From contig JAJYYF010000024.1 in the NCBI GenBank assembly GCA_021801225.1, positions 1 to 43,830 of the forward strand: 43,830 bases of DNA, in the 5' to 3' direction. The position numbers were made by a program, and so were the translations under genes. Below the pieces are notes generated by a model that did no database searches, was not told where the DNA came from, and saw only the letters and a program-made list of their open reading frames with translations. Numbering within the stretch: position 1 is the stretch's first letter; each line of letters starts with the position of its first letter. Source of the stretch: Microcaldota archaeon (GTDB lineage: Archaea > Micrarchaeota > Micrarchaeia > Micrarchaeales > CABMGC01). Below, in pieces: positions 32,120-41,009 of the stretch.

Positions 32120-32833
32120 TCATCTCTTTCTTCTACCTACTCTTCTAGCTGCTATATGACCAACTTTTGCTCCTGGAGGTGCATTTCTTGAGATCATACT
32201 TGATGCACCTTTGTGGTGCTGCTTTCCTCCAAATGGGTGGTCTACAGGGTTTGATTTAACTCCTCTGTTTGTAGGCCATGTTCTATTAACAGCATGTTTA
32301 ATATAAAAGTTCTTTCCTGCTTTCATTATTGGTTTTGCTTTTGCTCCGCCGCCAGCTACAGCTCCAATTTCTGCTCTGCACTCTGGACTCAAATCAATAT
32401 TTTTCTTTGAAGGCATTGCTACTGTTACTGTATTGCCAGTATGTGCTACAACTGTTGAAAATGTTCCTGCGGCTCTAGTTAGTTTACCTCCGTCACCAGG
32501 AAATGATTCTATATTGTAAATAGGAAGTCCGTCAGGTATATCTTTTAACTTTAATATGCTACCTAAGGTGATTGATGCACCCATCCCTTCTTCTATTTTA
32601 TCTCCTAGTTTAATTCCTTCTGGTGCTATTAAAACAGTTTCTCTATGATTATCGTAAAGGATCTTCATCAAAGGTGCAGTATGTCCTGGATCATCTATGA
32701 ACTCTACAACCTCGCCTATTACCTTAGATTGAGGATGTTTAGGGAACATAACATCTGCCTTAAAGTGGTTTGCAGGTTTTCTGTATACATTACTGCCCTT
32801 TCCACGTCTTTGTTGTTTAAGTCTTTTTCCCAT
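32120..32833 (-). CDS. rpl2: Ribosomal protein L2
   Basis: 237 residues. MGKRLKQQRRGKGSNVYRKP at the start, VGEVVEFIDDPGHTAPLMKI-type strands in the middle, and the C-terminal NRTWPTNRGVKSNPVDHPFG followed by GGKQHHKG contain the conserved GVxxNPVDHPxGGG...H motif close to the peptidyl-transferase centre. Complete and standard in length. Between L23 and S19. Confidence 0.96.
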   Translation of the reverse strand: MGKRLKQQRRGKGSNVYRKPANHFKADVMFPKHPQSKVIGEVVEFIDDPGHTAPLMKILYDNHRETVLIAPEGIKLGDKIEEGMGASITLGSILKLKDIPDGLPIYNIESFPGDGGKLTRAAGTFSTVVAHTGNTVTVAMPSKKNIDLSPECRAEIGAVAGGGAKAKPIMKAGKNFYIKHAVNRTWPTNRGVKSNPVDHPFGGKQHHKGASSMISRNAPPGAKVGHIAARRVGRRKR

Positions 32834-32844
32834 TCATTTCACCT

Positions 32845-33093
32845 TCATACTAATTTAAGCTTCTTTGCTATCTCTGATGCGAGATACTCCTTTTTAAGGG
32901 TAATATAAGCTCTTTTAACATTATTAGGTTCTAAAACTGTATTAACTTTTTGAACCTTTACTTTAAATGTATCTTCAAACTCTTTTTTTATAGAGGTTTT
33001 TGTAGAGTTATTTGTAACAACATAAATTATAGTGTTATTTCTTTCAGTCATGTTAAGTGCTTTTTCTGTAGCTATTGGATACTCAAGTACCAT
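32845..33093 (-). CDS. rpl23: Ribosomal protein L23
   Basis: 82 residues. EYPIATEKALNMTERNNTII, VTNNSTKTSIKKEFEDTFKV and VQKVNTVLEPNNVKRAYITL match archaeal L23 (L25e), which binds 23S rRNA at the exit tunnel and docks SRP. Standard length, between L4 and L2, 4 bp after the L4 stop. Confidence 0.94.
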   Translation of the reverse strand: MVLEYPIATEKALNMTERNNTIIYVVTNNSTKTSIKKEFEDTFKVKVQKVNTVLEPNNVKRAYITLKKEYLASEIAKKLKLV

Positions 33094-33097
33094 AATA

Positions 33098-33898
33098 TCA
33101 CTCTTCTTTCTTTTTTAATGTAGCCTCAATTGATTCTACTGCATCTTTACTCCAGATAGCTACTCTTGGCAGACCGCCAGGTGCTAACTTGTTTACAGTC
33201 AATGAATCTATTGAGCAAACGTCTACTCCAGGTATGTTCCTTCCAGCTTTTTCTACCTTTGATGCATTCTTAGCTATTATTATTACTGATTTCCTGAAGC
33301 GTCTTTTATTAGAACTTCTTGACAAACCTTTTCTTAATCTAGGTTTGTGTGATTTTTCTATATCTTTTGAAAGGCCTAATTTATTTATTAATGAAACGAT
33401 GTCCTTTGCTTTTGAAAGTTCTTCTACCTTATTCTCAACTACTATTGGAGATAATATCTTCTTTTCAAATAAATGTTTCTTTTCTAGTAACTCGTTTTTT
33501 GTTGAGCCTGCTATTGCAGATTTTATTGCTTTTACATACTCTTTTGTATTCATTTTTTCAACAATTATCTTCTCTATTTTGTGTGGGTGTGCTCTTTTTC
33601 CTTTTACTGATGAAGGTATCTTTCTTACATCTCCCATAGCCCCAGCTGCTAGCTTCTGCCTTGGTCTTATTGCTATACCCATATGTCTTCCTCTTCTATA
33701 TCCAGAGTACTTTCCAACATATACTGCAGTAGTGTTAAGACCAGCCATTAAGTAATGACCTTGTGGTTGAAGTTCTTGGCTTTGTTCGCTGTGTATTGCT
33801 CTCTTAATCAAATCTTCTCTGAACTCTACATCGAAAACCTCTGGTAACTTAATTTTCCCAGAAGCTTCTCCGTTAATATTGTAAATATTTGCCTCCAT
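33098..33898 (-). CDS. rpl4: Ribosomal protein L4
   Basis: 266 residues. GEASGKIKLPEVFDVEFRED, RAIHSEQSQELQPQGHYL-type N-terminus, then the extended loop (GRHMGIAIRPRQKLAAGAMG, RKIPSSVKGKRAHPHKIEKI) and the C-terminal GVDVCSIDSLTVNKLAPGGL of archaeal L4. The loop lines the exit tunnel. Five bp after the L3 stop. Confidence 0.95.
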   Translation of the reverse strand: MEANIYNINGEASGKIKLPEVFDVEFREDLIKRAIHSEQSQELQPQGHYLMAGLNTTAVYVGKYSGYRRGRHMGIAIRPRQKLAAGAMGDVRKIPSSVKGKRAHPHKIEKIIVEKMNTKEYVKAIKSAIAGSTKNELLEKKHLFEKKILSPIVVENKVEELSKAKDIVSLINKLGLSKDIEKSHKPRLRKGLSRSSNKRRFRKSVIIIAKNASKVEKAGRNIPGVDVCSIDSLTVNKLAPGGLPRVAIWSKDAVESIEATLKKKEE

Positions 33899-33903
33899 TT
33901 ATC

Positions 33904-34860
33904 TCACTGTTTTGATTCCAATGATGTATACACTATTTGTGGTTCTTTTACTTTTGTTTTATTTCTTATTGCTTTTCTCAATCGTATAAGTCTCTTTGCA
34001 GAACCAGGTATACTTCCATCTATTACTATAAATTCATTGTTAATATTTCCGTAATTTGTAAAACCGCCTTTTATATTTATTGAGTTTGTATCTTTTTCAT
34101 TTCCTATCTTTAATACTCTTTTATTTATCTCTGTTCTGTAGTTGTAACCTTTATGACCGGAGTGTGGAACTGTAAAAAGAACTTTTGGTGGGTGCCATGC
34201 TCCTAATGTTCCAACGTGTCTTACCTTTCCTGTAGCTTTTCTATACTGTCTTGAAACACCAAATCTTTTTATTACTCCAGCCCAACCTTTTCCTTTTGAG
34301 ATAGATGTTAAATCTAGGTATTCTCCTGGTTTAATGAAGTCATTTATTTTGACCTCTTTGCCCATGAACCCTTCAATGAATGAAAGTTTTGATAATGCGT
34401 TTTCGCCTCCGACTGGAATCTCAAATCTCATTACTCTTTTATTTCCAAAACTCAATGAACCCGCATCGAGATATGCAAGTGCAGTAACGTCAATTAAATC
34501 ATTTGCTATTGATTTTAACTTTGAAATATCTGTATTTTTAGTTGCTTTTATACCTACATTAACTGCTAATTTAGAGTCGTATACTTCATTTGATACTTCT
34601 TTGTAGATATAACTTTTTTTGTAAGCTCTTAAACCATAAATATGTATTTTTGGAACTTCTAATACAGTAACAGCTCTTGATACCTCAGTACCTTTTGCTG
34701 GAGATTCACTGTCATCTACCATAAGCATGTGAGTCATTCCTGCTTTGAATGCTACTAGGCCTAAGAAACCATTTTCTTTTTGTTTTAGATATGTCCTAAC
34801 TCTAGGCATTTGCTTTTTAGCACGTCTATGTGGCCAATATTCTAGTGAACCTTTTCTCAT
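33904..34860 (-). CDS. rpl3: Ribosomal protein L3
   Basis: 318 residues. MRKGSLEYWPHRRAKKQMPR at the start, VAFKAGMTHMLMVDD, SKGKGWAGVIKRFGVSRQYR and GTLGAWHPPKVLFTVPHSGH (the peptidyl-transferase loop region), then RTEINKRVLKIG. Archaeal L3 is usually ~330-350 aa, so this is slightly short. 10 bp after the Pcc1 gene. Confidence 0.95.
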   Translation of the reverse strand: MRKGSLEYWPHRRAKKQMPRVRTYLKQKENGFLGLVAFKAGMTHMLMVDDSESPAKGTEVSRAVTVLEVPKIHIYGLRAYKKSYIYKEVSNEVYDSKLAVNVGIKATKNTDISKLKSIANDLIDVTALAYLDAGSLSFGNKRVMRFEIPVGGENALSKLSFIEGFMGKEVKINDFIKPGEYLDLTSISKGKGWAGVIKRFGVSRQYRKATGKVRHVGTLGAWHPPKVLFTVPHSGHKGYNYRTEINKRVLKIGNEKDTNSINIKGGFTNYGNINNEFIVIDGSIPGSAKRLIRLRKAIRNKTKVKEPQIVYTSLESKQ

Positions 34861-34870
34861 CTTTAAAACC

Positions 34871-35113
34871 TCATTTTGCTTTTTTATCCACTTTTGAAAC
34901 TTCTGAAACGGACTCTATAACTCTTAACTTCCTTATTGTACTACCAATTGAAGATAGTAAAACTTTAGGATCTTCTGCTTTGAATGTTATTGTTAAACCA
35001 TTATTCATTGCTTTAATAGATATTTCTGAATCTTTAAAATTTTCATCATTTATTAATGAAGGATACTGTATACTTTCTGTTAACTCAATATTAAGCTTTG
35101 CGGTTGCCATCAT
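34871..35113 (-). CDS. pcc1: KEOPS complex subunit Pcc1
   Basis: 80 residues. TAKLNIELTESIQYPSLIND, NGLTITFKAEDPKVLLSSIG and STIRKLRVIESVSEV match Pcc1, the small dimerising subunit of KEOPS, which carries out the t6A modification of ANN-decoding tRNAs with Kae1, Bud32 and Cgi121. The other subunits are not here. The ATG overlaps the L15e stop (TAATG). It is inserted between L15e and L3 in the same operon, tying tRNA modification to ribosome synthesis. Confidence 0.8.
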   Translation of the reverse strand: MMATAKLNIELTESIQYPSLINDENFKDSEISIKAMNNGLTITFKAEDPKVLLSSIGSTIRKLRVIESVSEVSKVDKKAK

Positions 35114-35688
35114 TAAACCCTTATTCCTCTTTGTGCAGATCTTACGCTTGGCCTAGATATTTTTGTTGTTTTTCCTTTATGTAGTATTCCTCTGTGTTTT
35201 ATTCCTGAACTTGTTAAGCCTCTAAATGCTCTTCCTTTTAATTTTACTACATTACTGTATAGTGGATCTGATAATATTACACTGTTTGTTCTGTCTATTA
35301 ATATTACTTCAAAGAATTTGTATCTTCCATCTTCTCCGACATAATAAGAGTTTAATACTTCTGCATTAAGATACTTTCTTGCTGCTCTTTCTTCTGCCAT
35401 TGATTGTAATGATTTTGAGTATGAAAAGAATCTACCATTTTTTGAAGGTTTTCTTCCGCCTCGTGGCTTTTCTCTTTTTCGCATACCTTTTCTTATGCAA
35501 CTTCTAACTACTATTACACCCTGTTTTGCTTTGTACCCTAACTCTCTTGCTCTTGCTATATTTGAAGGTTTTTCTATTCTTTCAAGTGAGGGACCTTTCA
35601 TCCACTCTGATACACGTGACTTTAGTATCTGTTCTCTGTTTTTGTATTCGTTTTGAAAGTTTTGTTTTATGTATTTATAAGCGCCCAT
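35113..35688 (-). CDS. rpl15e: Ribosomal protein L15e
   Basis: 191 residues. MGAYKYIKQNFQNEYKNR, RARELGYKAKQGVIVVRSCI, RGGRKPSKNGRFFSYSKSLQ, and KFFEVILIDRTN plus GLTSSGIKHRGILHKGKTTK are all archaeal/eukaryotic L15e. Complete. First gene of the ribosomal operon, starting at ATG 35688 with GGTGC five bases upstream. An 18-bp perfect palindrome lies 66 bp upstream. Confidence 0.95.
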   Translation of the reverse strand: MGAYKYIKQNFQNEYKNREQILKSRVSEWMKGPSLERIEKPSNIARARELGYKAKQGVIVVRSCIRKGMRKREKPRGGRKPSKNGRFFSYSKSLQSMAEERAARKYLNAEVLNSYYVGEDGRYKFFEVILIDRTNSVILSDPLYSNVVKLKGRAFRGLTSSGIKHRGILHKGKTTKISRPSVRSAQRGIRV

Positions 35689-36013
35689 TTATAGCACCAG
35701 TTTATTCTCTGTTTATTCTGCTTATATTTTTGTTATATTATTCCAAGTATAGGAATATTAACGTTAATATTTACAATATACAAGATTAAAAACCTTGCAA
35801 TACAATACCTTTAATATAAAAGTATGCAGAATACTCAATATTTATGGTTGAATGTATTTAAATACTTTTTGGATAAGTATGTGTATGCATATCTAAATTT
35901 AGAATATTTATACTCTTTTTACAACTTTGTAATATCTTATTTTAAAATATTTAAATGTATATTTTACAACATTGTTATTGCTTATTATTACGGTGTAAAA
36001 TTATGAGTAATGA
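35689..36013. other. Spacer upstream of the ribosomal operon
   Basis: 325 bp, extremely AT-rich, shared by the L15e promoter and the 3' flank of a propeller gene. It holds the palindrome listed separately. A 60-codon plus-strand frame (35824-36006) of mostly aromatic and Ile/Lys codons looks like chance. Nothing else is evident. Confidence 0.5.
35754..35771. promoter_or_regulatory. 18-bp perfect palindrome upstream of L15e operon
   Basis: AATATTAACGTTAATATT equals its own reverse complement across 18 bases and lies 66 bp before the L15e ATG. Position fits an operator near the upstream promoter edge. No binding protein can be named. Confidence 0.5.
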
Positions 36014-38176
36014 TTAGGTGTTAGACATACCGTTAACATAAAAATTACTAGACGGTAATGTAGTTATACTGTTCACTATAGTATTTTGAGAGGGATTAAA
36101 AACTAAAATATTTCCAGAGTTATAAATATAAATATCACTTCCTGACTTTGTCATGTATGTGGGATAATCGAAATCAGGCGAGTCGAAAGATGAAAATTGA
36201 TTGGTTTGAGTATTGTAGATTATTAAATTACCTGTCCCAAATTCACCTCCATATTTGTTTAGCATATATGCATTTGGACCTGAAAAGGTTATTTGTAAAG
36301 GAGAATCAAAAAGGGGGGAGTCAATTGATGAGAATTGATTGTTTTGAGTATTGTAAAGTATTAAATTACCCGTACCATATTGACCACCTTCAGTATTTGT
36401 TATATATGCAGTTGAACCAGAAAAAGAGATTCCAGAAGGAAAATAAAAGAGGTTGGAATTGATTGATGAGAATTGATTGTTTTGGGTGTTGTAGATTAGT
36501 ACATTACCATAATAAAATTCTCCGCCTTCTTGGTTTATTATGTATAAATTATTATTGTATATAGCTAAATTTCCAGGAGAATCAAAATCAGATATAAAAG
36601 AGGCAGTCCTATTTACTGCATTATTAAAAGGATTAAATGTAAACAAGGAATATTGGCCATATTGTTTACCTATAAAATATCCTAAACCACCACTTAAAAC
36701 TATTGGATATGGTTCATATAGCATATTATTATTTGTAAAATGTTGAGGGTCAGTTATTGCGTTGTTAAGAGTATTTAAAAGTAGTAAATTTCCATCTTCA
36801 AATAATCCACCATATTCATTCGTTATATAAGCATTTGAACCTGAGAAGTCTATTCCATAAGGATAATCAAAAAGTTGAGAATCGATTGATGAGAATTGGT
36901 TTGTTTGAGTGTTGTAGATTATTAAATTACCGCTTCCTGATTCACCACCTTCTTGGTTTGTTATATAAGCATTCGCACCTAAAAATGATATTCCTAAAGG
37001 AGACTCAAAAAGTGGGGAGTCGATTGATGAAAATTGATTGGTTTGGGTATTGTAAATAATTATATTTCCTGCGCCGTATTGACCACCTAAATCATTTATT
37101 ATGTAAGCATTTGAACCATAGAAAGTTATTCCCCTGGGAGAATCAAAAAGTGGGGAGTCGATCGATGAAAATTGATTTGTTTGAGTGTTGTAAATTAATA
37201 CATTACCCGCCCCTGATTCGCCGCCTCCTTGGTTTGTTATGTAAGCATTTGAGCCATAGAAGGTTATTCCAGAAGGATATTTAAAAAGGGGGGAGTCGAT
37301 CGATGAAAATTGATTTGTTTGAGTGTTGTAAATTGGTACATTACCATAATAAAATTCGCCGCCTCCTTGGTTTGTTATGTAAGCATTTGAGCCGGAAAAA
37401 GCGATTCCTGAAGGATAATTAAACATTTGAGAGTTGATTGAGGAAAGTTGATTGGTTTGGGTGTCGTATATGGTTATGTTGCCTACTGTGAGTTGACCAC
37501 CCCTTTGATTTACAATATAAATGTCTTGACCTTCTAATGAAATAGATGTAGAACTACTAAGAGGTGTTTGACCTAAACTTATCGAGTTTATTATATTCCC
37601 ATTTACTAAATTTAATTGTATTAAATTTGAAGGATAATTTAGATTTGAAATGTAGATTATACCCTGACCGTTGCTTCCTGGAACTCCGGTTGGGCTTCCT
37701 GTTGAAACTGTTGCAGAGGTACTACCCAACTCTTCTTCTTGACCGTTATTAAGCTGCACCCATAATGAACCCTTAAATGAAGAGCCTATGTTTTGTGAGT
37801 TTAACTGACATTCAAAGGTAACTTGTTTTGATTGATCTTGTCCTAATGTAAGTAAAACAGGGGAAAATGTCGTTGGTGTTGATGAGGAGTTTGAGCAGCC
37901 TAACCCAGTTATAACAAGATTTTGGCCGCCATTGTTTCCAACAGTAAGTGTCAAGTTTCCTGTTGAGTTAAGTTGTAGATTATTACATAGAAAACCAATC
38001 TGTGGAATACATTCAGAAGGTAATGTGGAGTTTGTTCCGTTAAAGTATCCTAACTCAAAAAGTGTTACAAGAGCTATTGCAATAATTAGAATCGACCAAC
38101 CGTAAGTTAAGAGATACTCCATAGCCGATTGTGCATGCACTTCTTTTTTAGATCTTTTAATTAATTTTTTTGACAT
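36014..38176 (-). CDS. Secreted protein: class III signal peptide plus ~12 propeller-type repeats
   Basis: 720 residues. N-terminus MSKKLIKRSKKEVHA then QSAMEYLLTYGWSILIIAIA, a class III signal peptide. Residues ~45-165 form a Cys-containing Asn/Ser-rich domain. Then about twelve ~46-residue units follow (pattern NLIIYNTQTNQFSSIDSPLF with GSNAYITNQ and a GGxxGxG turn). The middle pair is divergent (NLLLLNTLNNAIT...GYFIGKQYGQYSLFTF), as if two six-unit propellers were joined there. The length difference from the 443-residue paralogue (277) equals six units. N-terminal ~180 residues are nearly identical to the gene at 41077-43239. Likely exported and surface exposed. Confidence 0.85.
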   Translation of the reverse strand: MSKKLIKRSKKEVHAQSAMEYLLTYGWSILIIAIALVTLFELGYFNGTNSTLPSECIPQIGFLCNNLQLNSTGNLTLTVGNNGGQNLVITGLGCSNSSSTPTTFSPVLLTLGQDQSKQVTFECQLNSQNIGSSFKGSLWVQLNNGQEEELGSTSATVSTGSPTGVPGSNGQGIIYISNLNYPSNLIQLNLVNGNIINSISLGQTPLSSSTSISLEGQDIYIVNQRGGQLTVGNITIYDTQTNQLSSINSQMFNYPSGIAFSGSNAYITNQGGGEFYYGNVPIYNTQTNQFSSIDSPLFKYPSGITFYGSNAYITNQGGGESGAGNVLIYNTQTNQFSSIDSPLFDSPRGITFYGSNAYIINDLGGQYGAGNIIIYNTQTNQFSSIDSPLFESPLGISFLGANAYITNQEGGESGSGNLIIYNTQTNQFSSIDSQLFDYPYGIDFSGSNAYITNEYGGLFEDGNLLLLNTLNNAITDPQHFTNNNMLYEPYPIVLSGGLGYFIGKQYGQYSLFTFNPFNNAVNRTASFISDFDSPGNLAIYNNNLYIINQEGGEFYYGNVLIYNTQNNQFSSINSNLFYFPSGISFSGSTAYITNTEGGQYGTGNLILYNTQNNQFSSIDSPLFDSPLQITFSGPNAYMLNKYGGEFGTGNLIIYNTQTNQFSSFDSPDFDYPTYMTKSGSDIYIYNSGNILVFNPSQNTIVNSITTLPSSNFYVNGMSNT

Positions 38177-38205
38177 GTATACTTTATTATAATGAATCGT
38201 AAAGT

Positions 38206-39390
38206 TTATATTACTTTTTTATTGACAAATAAAGCTTTATTTTTAAGAAAGAGATAAATTGCAACATAAGATGGAACCTCTACTTTTTCGTTATCGTATG
38301 GCCCAAATGTTTGTTTATTCATAATTAGCTTTTGATTTGTATTAACGATTATATCCATTTCTCCAGTATTGAAGGCTAATGTGTCTGACATAGGATCAAA
38401 TGTTGTAAGATCACTAATTGATATTTTCTTTGAAATTAAACCTGTTTCTCCATGTATTGTATTTGCCAACCTTACCATATGTGAAGGATCATTAGTAACA
38501 TTTTGATCTATCTTATCGCTTTGATATATTGATTGTGTTTTCAAGATATCTTTCCAAAAATCTCCTTTATTTTTTATGTAAACCATATCCCAATTACCAT
38601 TGTTTATGCCTAACTCAACCAATGCTTTTTTCTTATATAGATTTCTTGCCACGCTTTTTTCTATGCCTAATGAAATTAAATTTTCTTCGCCCTTTTCTAA
38701 TTCTTTTATAAAGTTTCTTGCAATTTTTCCTGACCAACCGCCATCTGTTATTTTAGGACCCATTAATTTTTTTGTTGTCCTTCCGGTATCCTTTTTTAGT
38801 TCTTCTAAATTAAAAAATGCTTCTGGATTTACATCATTTCCTGTTATGTAATCACTTATCTCTTTTCTTGCAATTTGATCCAATGAGAAAGTACTTTCTT
38901 TTTTAATGTGTACATGATAACCTCTATTGCCACTAAAATTTAGCTCTATTTCATCTTTTGAAAAGCCAAAATCAGGAATTAGAAATTCTTCTATAAGTTT
39001 TATTGTTTCTTCTTTTACTGAAGACAAACAAGTTTCGCATACCCAAGAATTTCCGTGTGAAGATTGACAAGGTAATTTCATATCTGTTGCATCGAGATCA
39101 AAAACAAGCTCTGAACCTAACCATTCTTTATTTTCCATAGGCCTGAATGAAGGATGTTTGTAAAAAGCAGTAGAACAGGATATAAAAGGTGGTGATTTTT
39201 TTATTAAGTACTCTTTAAATGTTTTTTTATTTTCAAAGGATATGTGTCTTGTTCTTATTTTGGATTCGAAATCTCCTACACCAAACTCACGTTCAGATAT
39301 TCTTTCTGGGTATATATCTTCTGCTTTACTATAATAATTGCTGATTAAATTAGATATTATTCCTCTTGATTCACTTATGCTTAACTCCAA
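38206..39390 (-). CDS. priS: DNA primase small subunit (PriS)
   Basis: 394 residues, ATG 39390. SELVFDLDATD holds the catalytic Asp98/Asp100 pair. LPCQSSHGNSWVCETC (C108, C118, C121) is the zinc-binding knuckle. ELNFSGNRGYHVHI is the SGxRGxHxH motif, and RLANTIHGETGL matches the later RLxxxLHGxTG block with further active-site residues. It makes RNA/DNA primers with PriL, which is not in the window. The last ~21 codons and the 3' flank have been copied to 43240-43331. Confidence 0.93.
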   Translation of the reverse strand: MELSISESRGIISNLISNYYSKAEDIYPERISEREFGVGDFESKIRTRHISFENKKTFKEYLIKKSPPFISCSTAFYKHPSFRPMENKEWLGSELVFDLDATDMKLPCQSSHGNSWVCETCLSSVKEETIKLIEEFLIPDFGFSKDEIELNFSGNRGYHVHIKKESTFSLDQIARKEISDYITGNDVNPEAFFNLEELKKDTGRTTKKLMGPKITDGGWSGKIARNFIKELEKGEENLISLGIEKSVARNLYKKKALVELGINNGNWDMVYIKNKGDFWKDILKTQSIYQSDKIDQNVTNDPSHMVRLANTIHGETGLISKKISISDLTTFDPMSDTLAFNTGEMDIIVNTNQKLIMNKQTFGPYDNEKVEVPSYVAIYLFLKNKALFVNKKVI

Positions 39391-39551
39391 AACCTCAACC
39401 AGTAATATATGTATAAAAAGTAATATTAATCTTCTAATTTTTACTACTTGAAGAATATTTACAATATTCTAATAAGATAATTTATATTTTTCATTAAATT
39501 TATTACATTTGAAAATTAATGGTAAAAATTTAAAATTTTGAATAGTTGTAA

Positions 39552-39561
39552 GATATATATC
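39552..39561 (+). promoter_or_regulatory. TATA-like box before the 39591 gene
   Basis: gatatatatc lies ~33 bp before the ATG at 39591, suitable for a short-leader transcript of the three-gene unit ending with pth2. Confidence 0.4.
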
Positions 39562-39590
39562 TTTTTGTAAATAAAGTAATAACTGAGCAT

Positions 39591-40112
39591 ATGAAGATAA
39601 CAATTAAAAAAGAAGAAAGTAATGAAAATGTAACACAAAATGGAATTTTCTATAAAGGAAAATTAGATAAATTAGCTACAGTTATTACTAGAAAAATTGC
39701 AATACCAATGGGATTTTTAACTGCAGATTTAGATGTACTCATTAGATTTAATAAAATAAACCCACATGCAGTAACATACTTTGATGCACTCCCGATAATT
39801 TTTTTTAGTATGCCTTTAACAAAAAAAATTTTAGATGGATCAATAGAAAAACTTCGGGAAAGTGTTTATTTTAAAAATAAGAAACTGTATAAATATTCAA
39901 AAGTAGGTATTCTTTCTTCAGCAACTTATTTTATATCGGAGGGTTGTGCAACTTATAATGCAATAGTAAGCGACGCAGTTTCTAAACCTTTAAGTACAAT
40001 GAATAAAGAAACAGCAGAATTTTTCTTTTTAGGATTAGCTTCGATAGGAGTAGGTATAATTTCTTTAGGATTAAGTAAGAAAGCAGAACTTAAAAAGTAT
40101 AGAAGAGAATGA
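39591..40112 (+). CDS. Unknown membrane protein
   Basis: 173 residues. Hydrophobic segments at roughly 68-75 (PIIFFSMPL), 104-116 (VGILSSATYFISEG) and 145-162 (FFLGLASIGVGIISLGL) suggest two or three membrane spans, with a charged N-terminus (KITIKKEESNENV) and Lys-rich end. No family recognised. It is first in a three-gene unit; its stop overlaps the next start (ATGA). Confidence 0.65.
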   Translation: MKITIKKEESNENVTQNGIFYKGKLDKLATVITRKIAIPMGFLTADLDVLIRFNKINPHAVTYFDALPIIFFSMPLTKKILDGSIEKLRESVYFKNKKLYKYSKVGILSSATYFISEGCATYNAIVSDAVSKPLSTMNKETAEFFFLGLASIGVGIISLGLSKKAELKKYRRE

Positions 40113-40522
40113 TTTTTGTGAAATATATAAATTTGTCCTTAAATGAGCTTATTAAAAAGTTATATGATTCTATAAAAAACTTTGCAAAAAATATGGAGAA
40201 AGTAACTGAGATGAATAATAAGATAACACATTCTGAAATAATGGAACTTAAAGAACATATAACTAATAGACTGAATAACGGAGAGGAAGTTGAGGATAAT
40301 AAAAAACTTATTGACCTTTTAGAAGTTTTATCAAAAGATGAAAGCATAATACAAATAATAAAGGATGATGCGGAAGAATGGATAAGCTTATTAGATGCTA
40401 TAGAGAATAATATTAAATCAGATGGTAGAAAATTAAATAATAATGAAGAAAAAGAACTTAAACAAATAAATGATATGGCAACTTCAATGAAAGAATTTTT
40501 AAGAAAAGATAATGATAGATAA
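40109..40522 (+). CDS. Unknown helical protein
   Basis: 137 residues, strongly charged and almost all predicted helix (LNELIKKLYDSIKNFAKNME, EIMELKEHITNRLNNGEEVE, DDAEEWISLLDAIENNIKSD). Coiled-coil character. No family recognised. Translationally coupled to the membrane protein upstream (ATGA) and overlapping or abutting pth2, so it may work with the membrane protein. Confidence 0.65.
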   Translation: MIFVKYINLSLNELIKKLYDSIKNFAKNMEKVTEMNNKITHSEIMELKEHITNRLNNGEEVEDNKKLIDLLEVLSKDESIIQIIKDDAEEWISLLDAIENNIKSDGRKLNNNEEKELKQINDMATSMKEFLRKDNDR

Positions 40523-40523
40523 T

Positions 40524-40880
40524 ATGGATGAAATAAAGCAAGTTATATTAGTAAGGATGGATATAGAAATGGGCAGAGGAAAGTTAGCCGCACAAGTAGC
40601 TCATGCTTCTTTGATGTCTTATTTTTCAACAGAGAAAAAAGATAAAAAAATTGCACAGGAATGGTTAGATACAGGTGAAAAGAAAATAGTTTTAAAAGTA
40701 GAGGATGATAAAGTTTTGAAAAAGCTTTTTGAGGCTTTTAAATATAAAGGGATACCTTGTGCATTAGTTAGTGATGCAGGCCATACTCAACTTCCACCAG
40801 GAACTGTAACTACATTAGGGGTTGGACCTTGGATTGATACTGAAATAGACCAGTTCACTAAAGGATTTAAGCTGTTGTAG
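40524..40880 (+). CDS. pth2: Peptidyl-tRNA hydrolase, Pth2 type
   Basis: 118 residues from ATG 40524, just after the previous stop; an ATG at 40512 would overlap it. KQVILVRMDIEMGRGKLAAQ followed by VAHASLMSYF, KKIVLKVEDDKVLKKLFEAF and ALVSDAGHTQLPPGTVTTLG are the Pth2 signatures. It releases peptides from peptidyl-tRNA. Complete length. Confidence 0.95.
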   Translation: MDEIKQVILVRMDIEMGRGKLAAQVAHASLMSYFSTEKKDKKIAQEWLDTGEKKIVLKVEDDKVLKKLFEAFKYKGIPCALVSDAGHTQLPPGTVTTLGVGPWIDTEIDQFTKGFKLL

Positions 40881-41009
40881 GCCATACTGCATCAAATAAT
40901 TTGAAATCTAATAGTCTAAAATGTCATTTATATTTTAGAGTTTAGATAATTTTCATCTATTGTTTTTTACTTGATTAATAGATTAGTAGTTTACGTATAA
41001 TATGGTAGT
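40881..41009. other. AT-rich spacer after pth2
   Basis: 129 bp, followed at 41010 by the first copy of the 2311-bp tandem unit. No gene seen. Confidence 0.5.

Noticed and set aside
33189-33755. 188-codon plus-strand ORF opposite L4
   Set aside because: Antisense to a conserved ribosomal protein; Phe/Ser-rich composition typical of the complement of a Lys/Glu-rich gene.
35824-36006. 60-codon plus-strand ORF upstream of the ribosomal operon
   Set aside because: Composition is almost only Tyr, Phe, Ile, Leu, Lys and Asn, as expected from random AT-rich DNA; no ribosome site; it overlaps the likely operon promoter.
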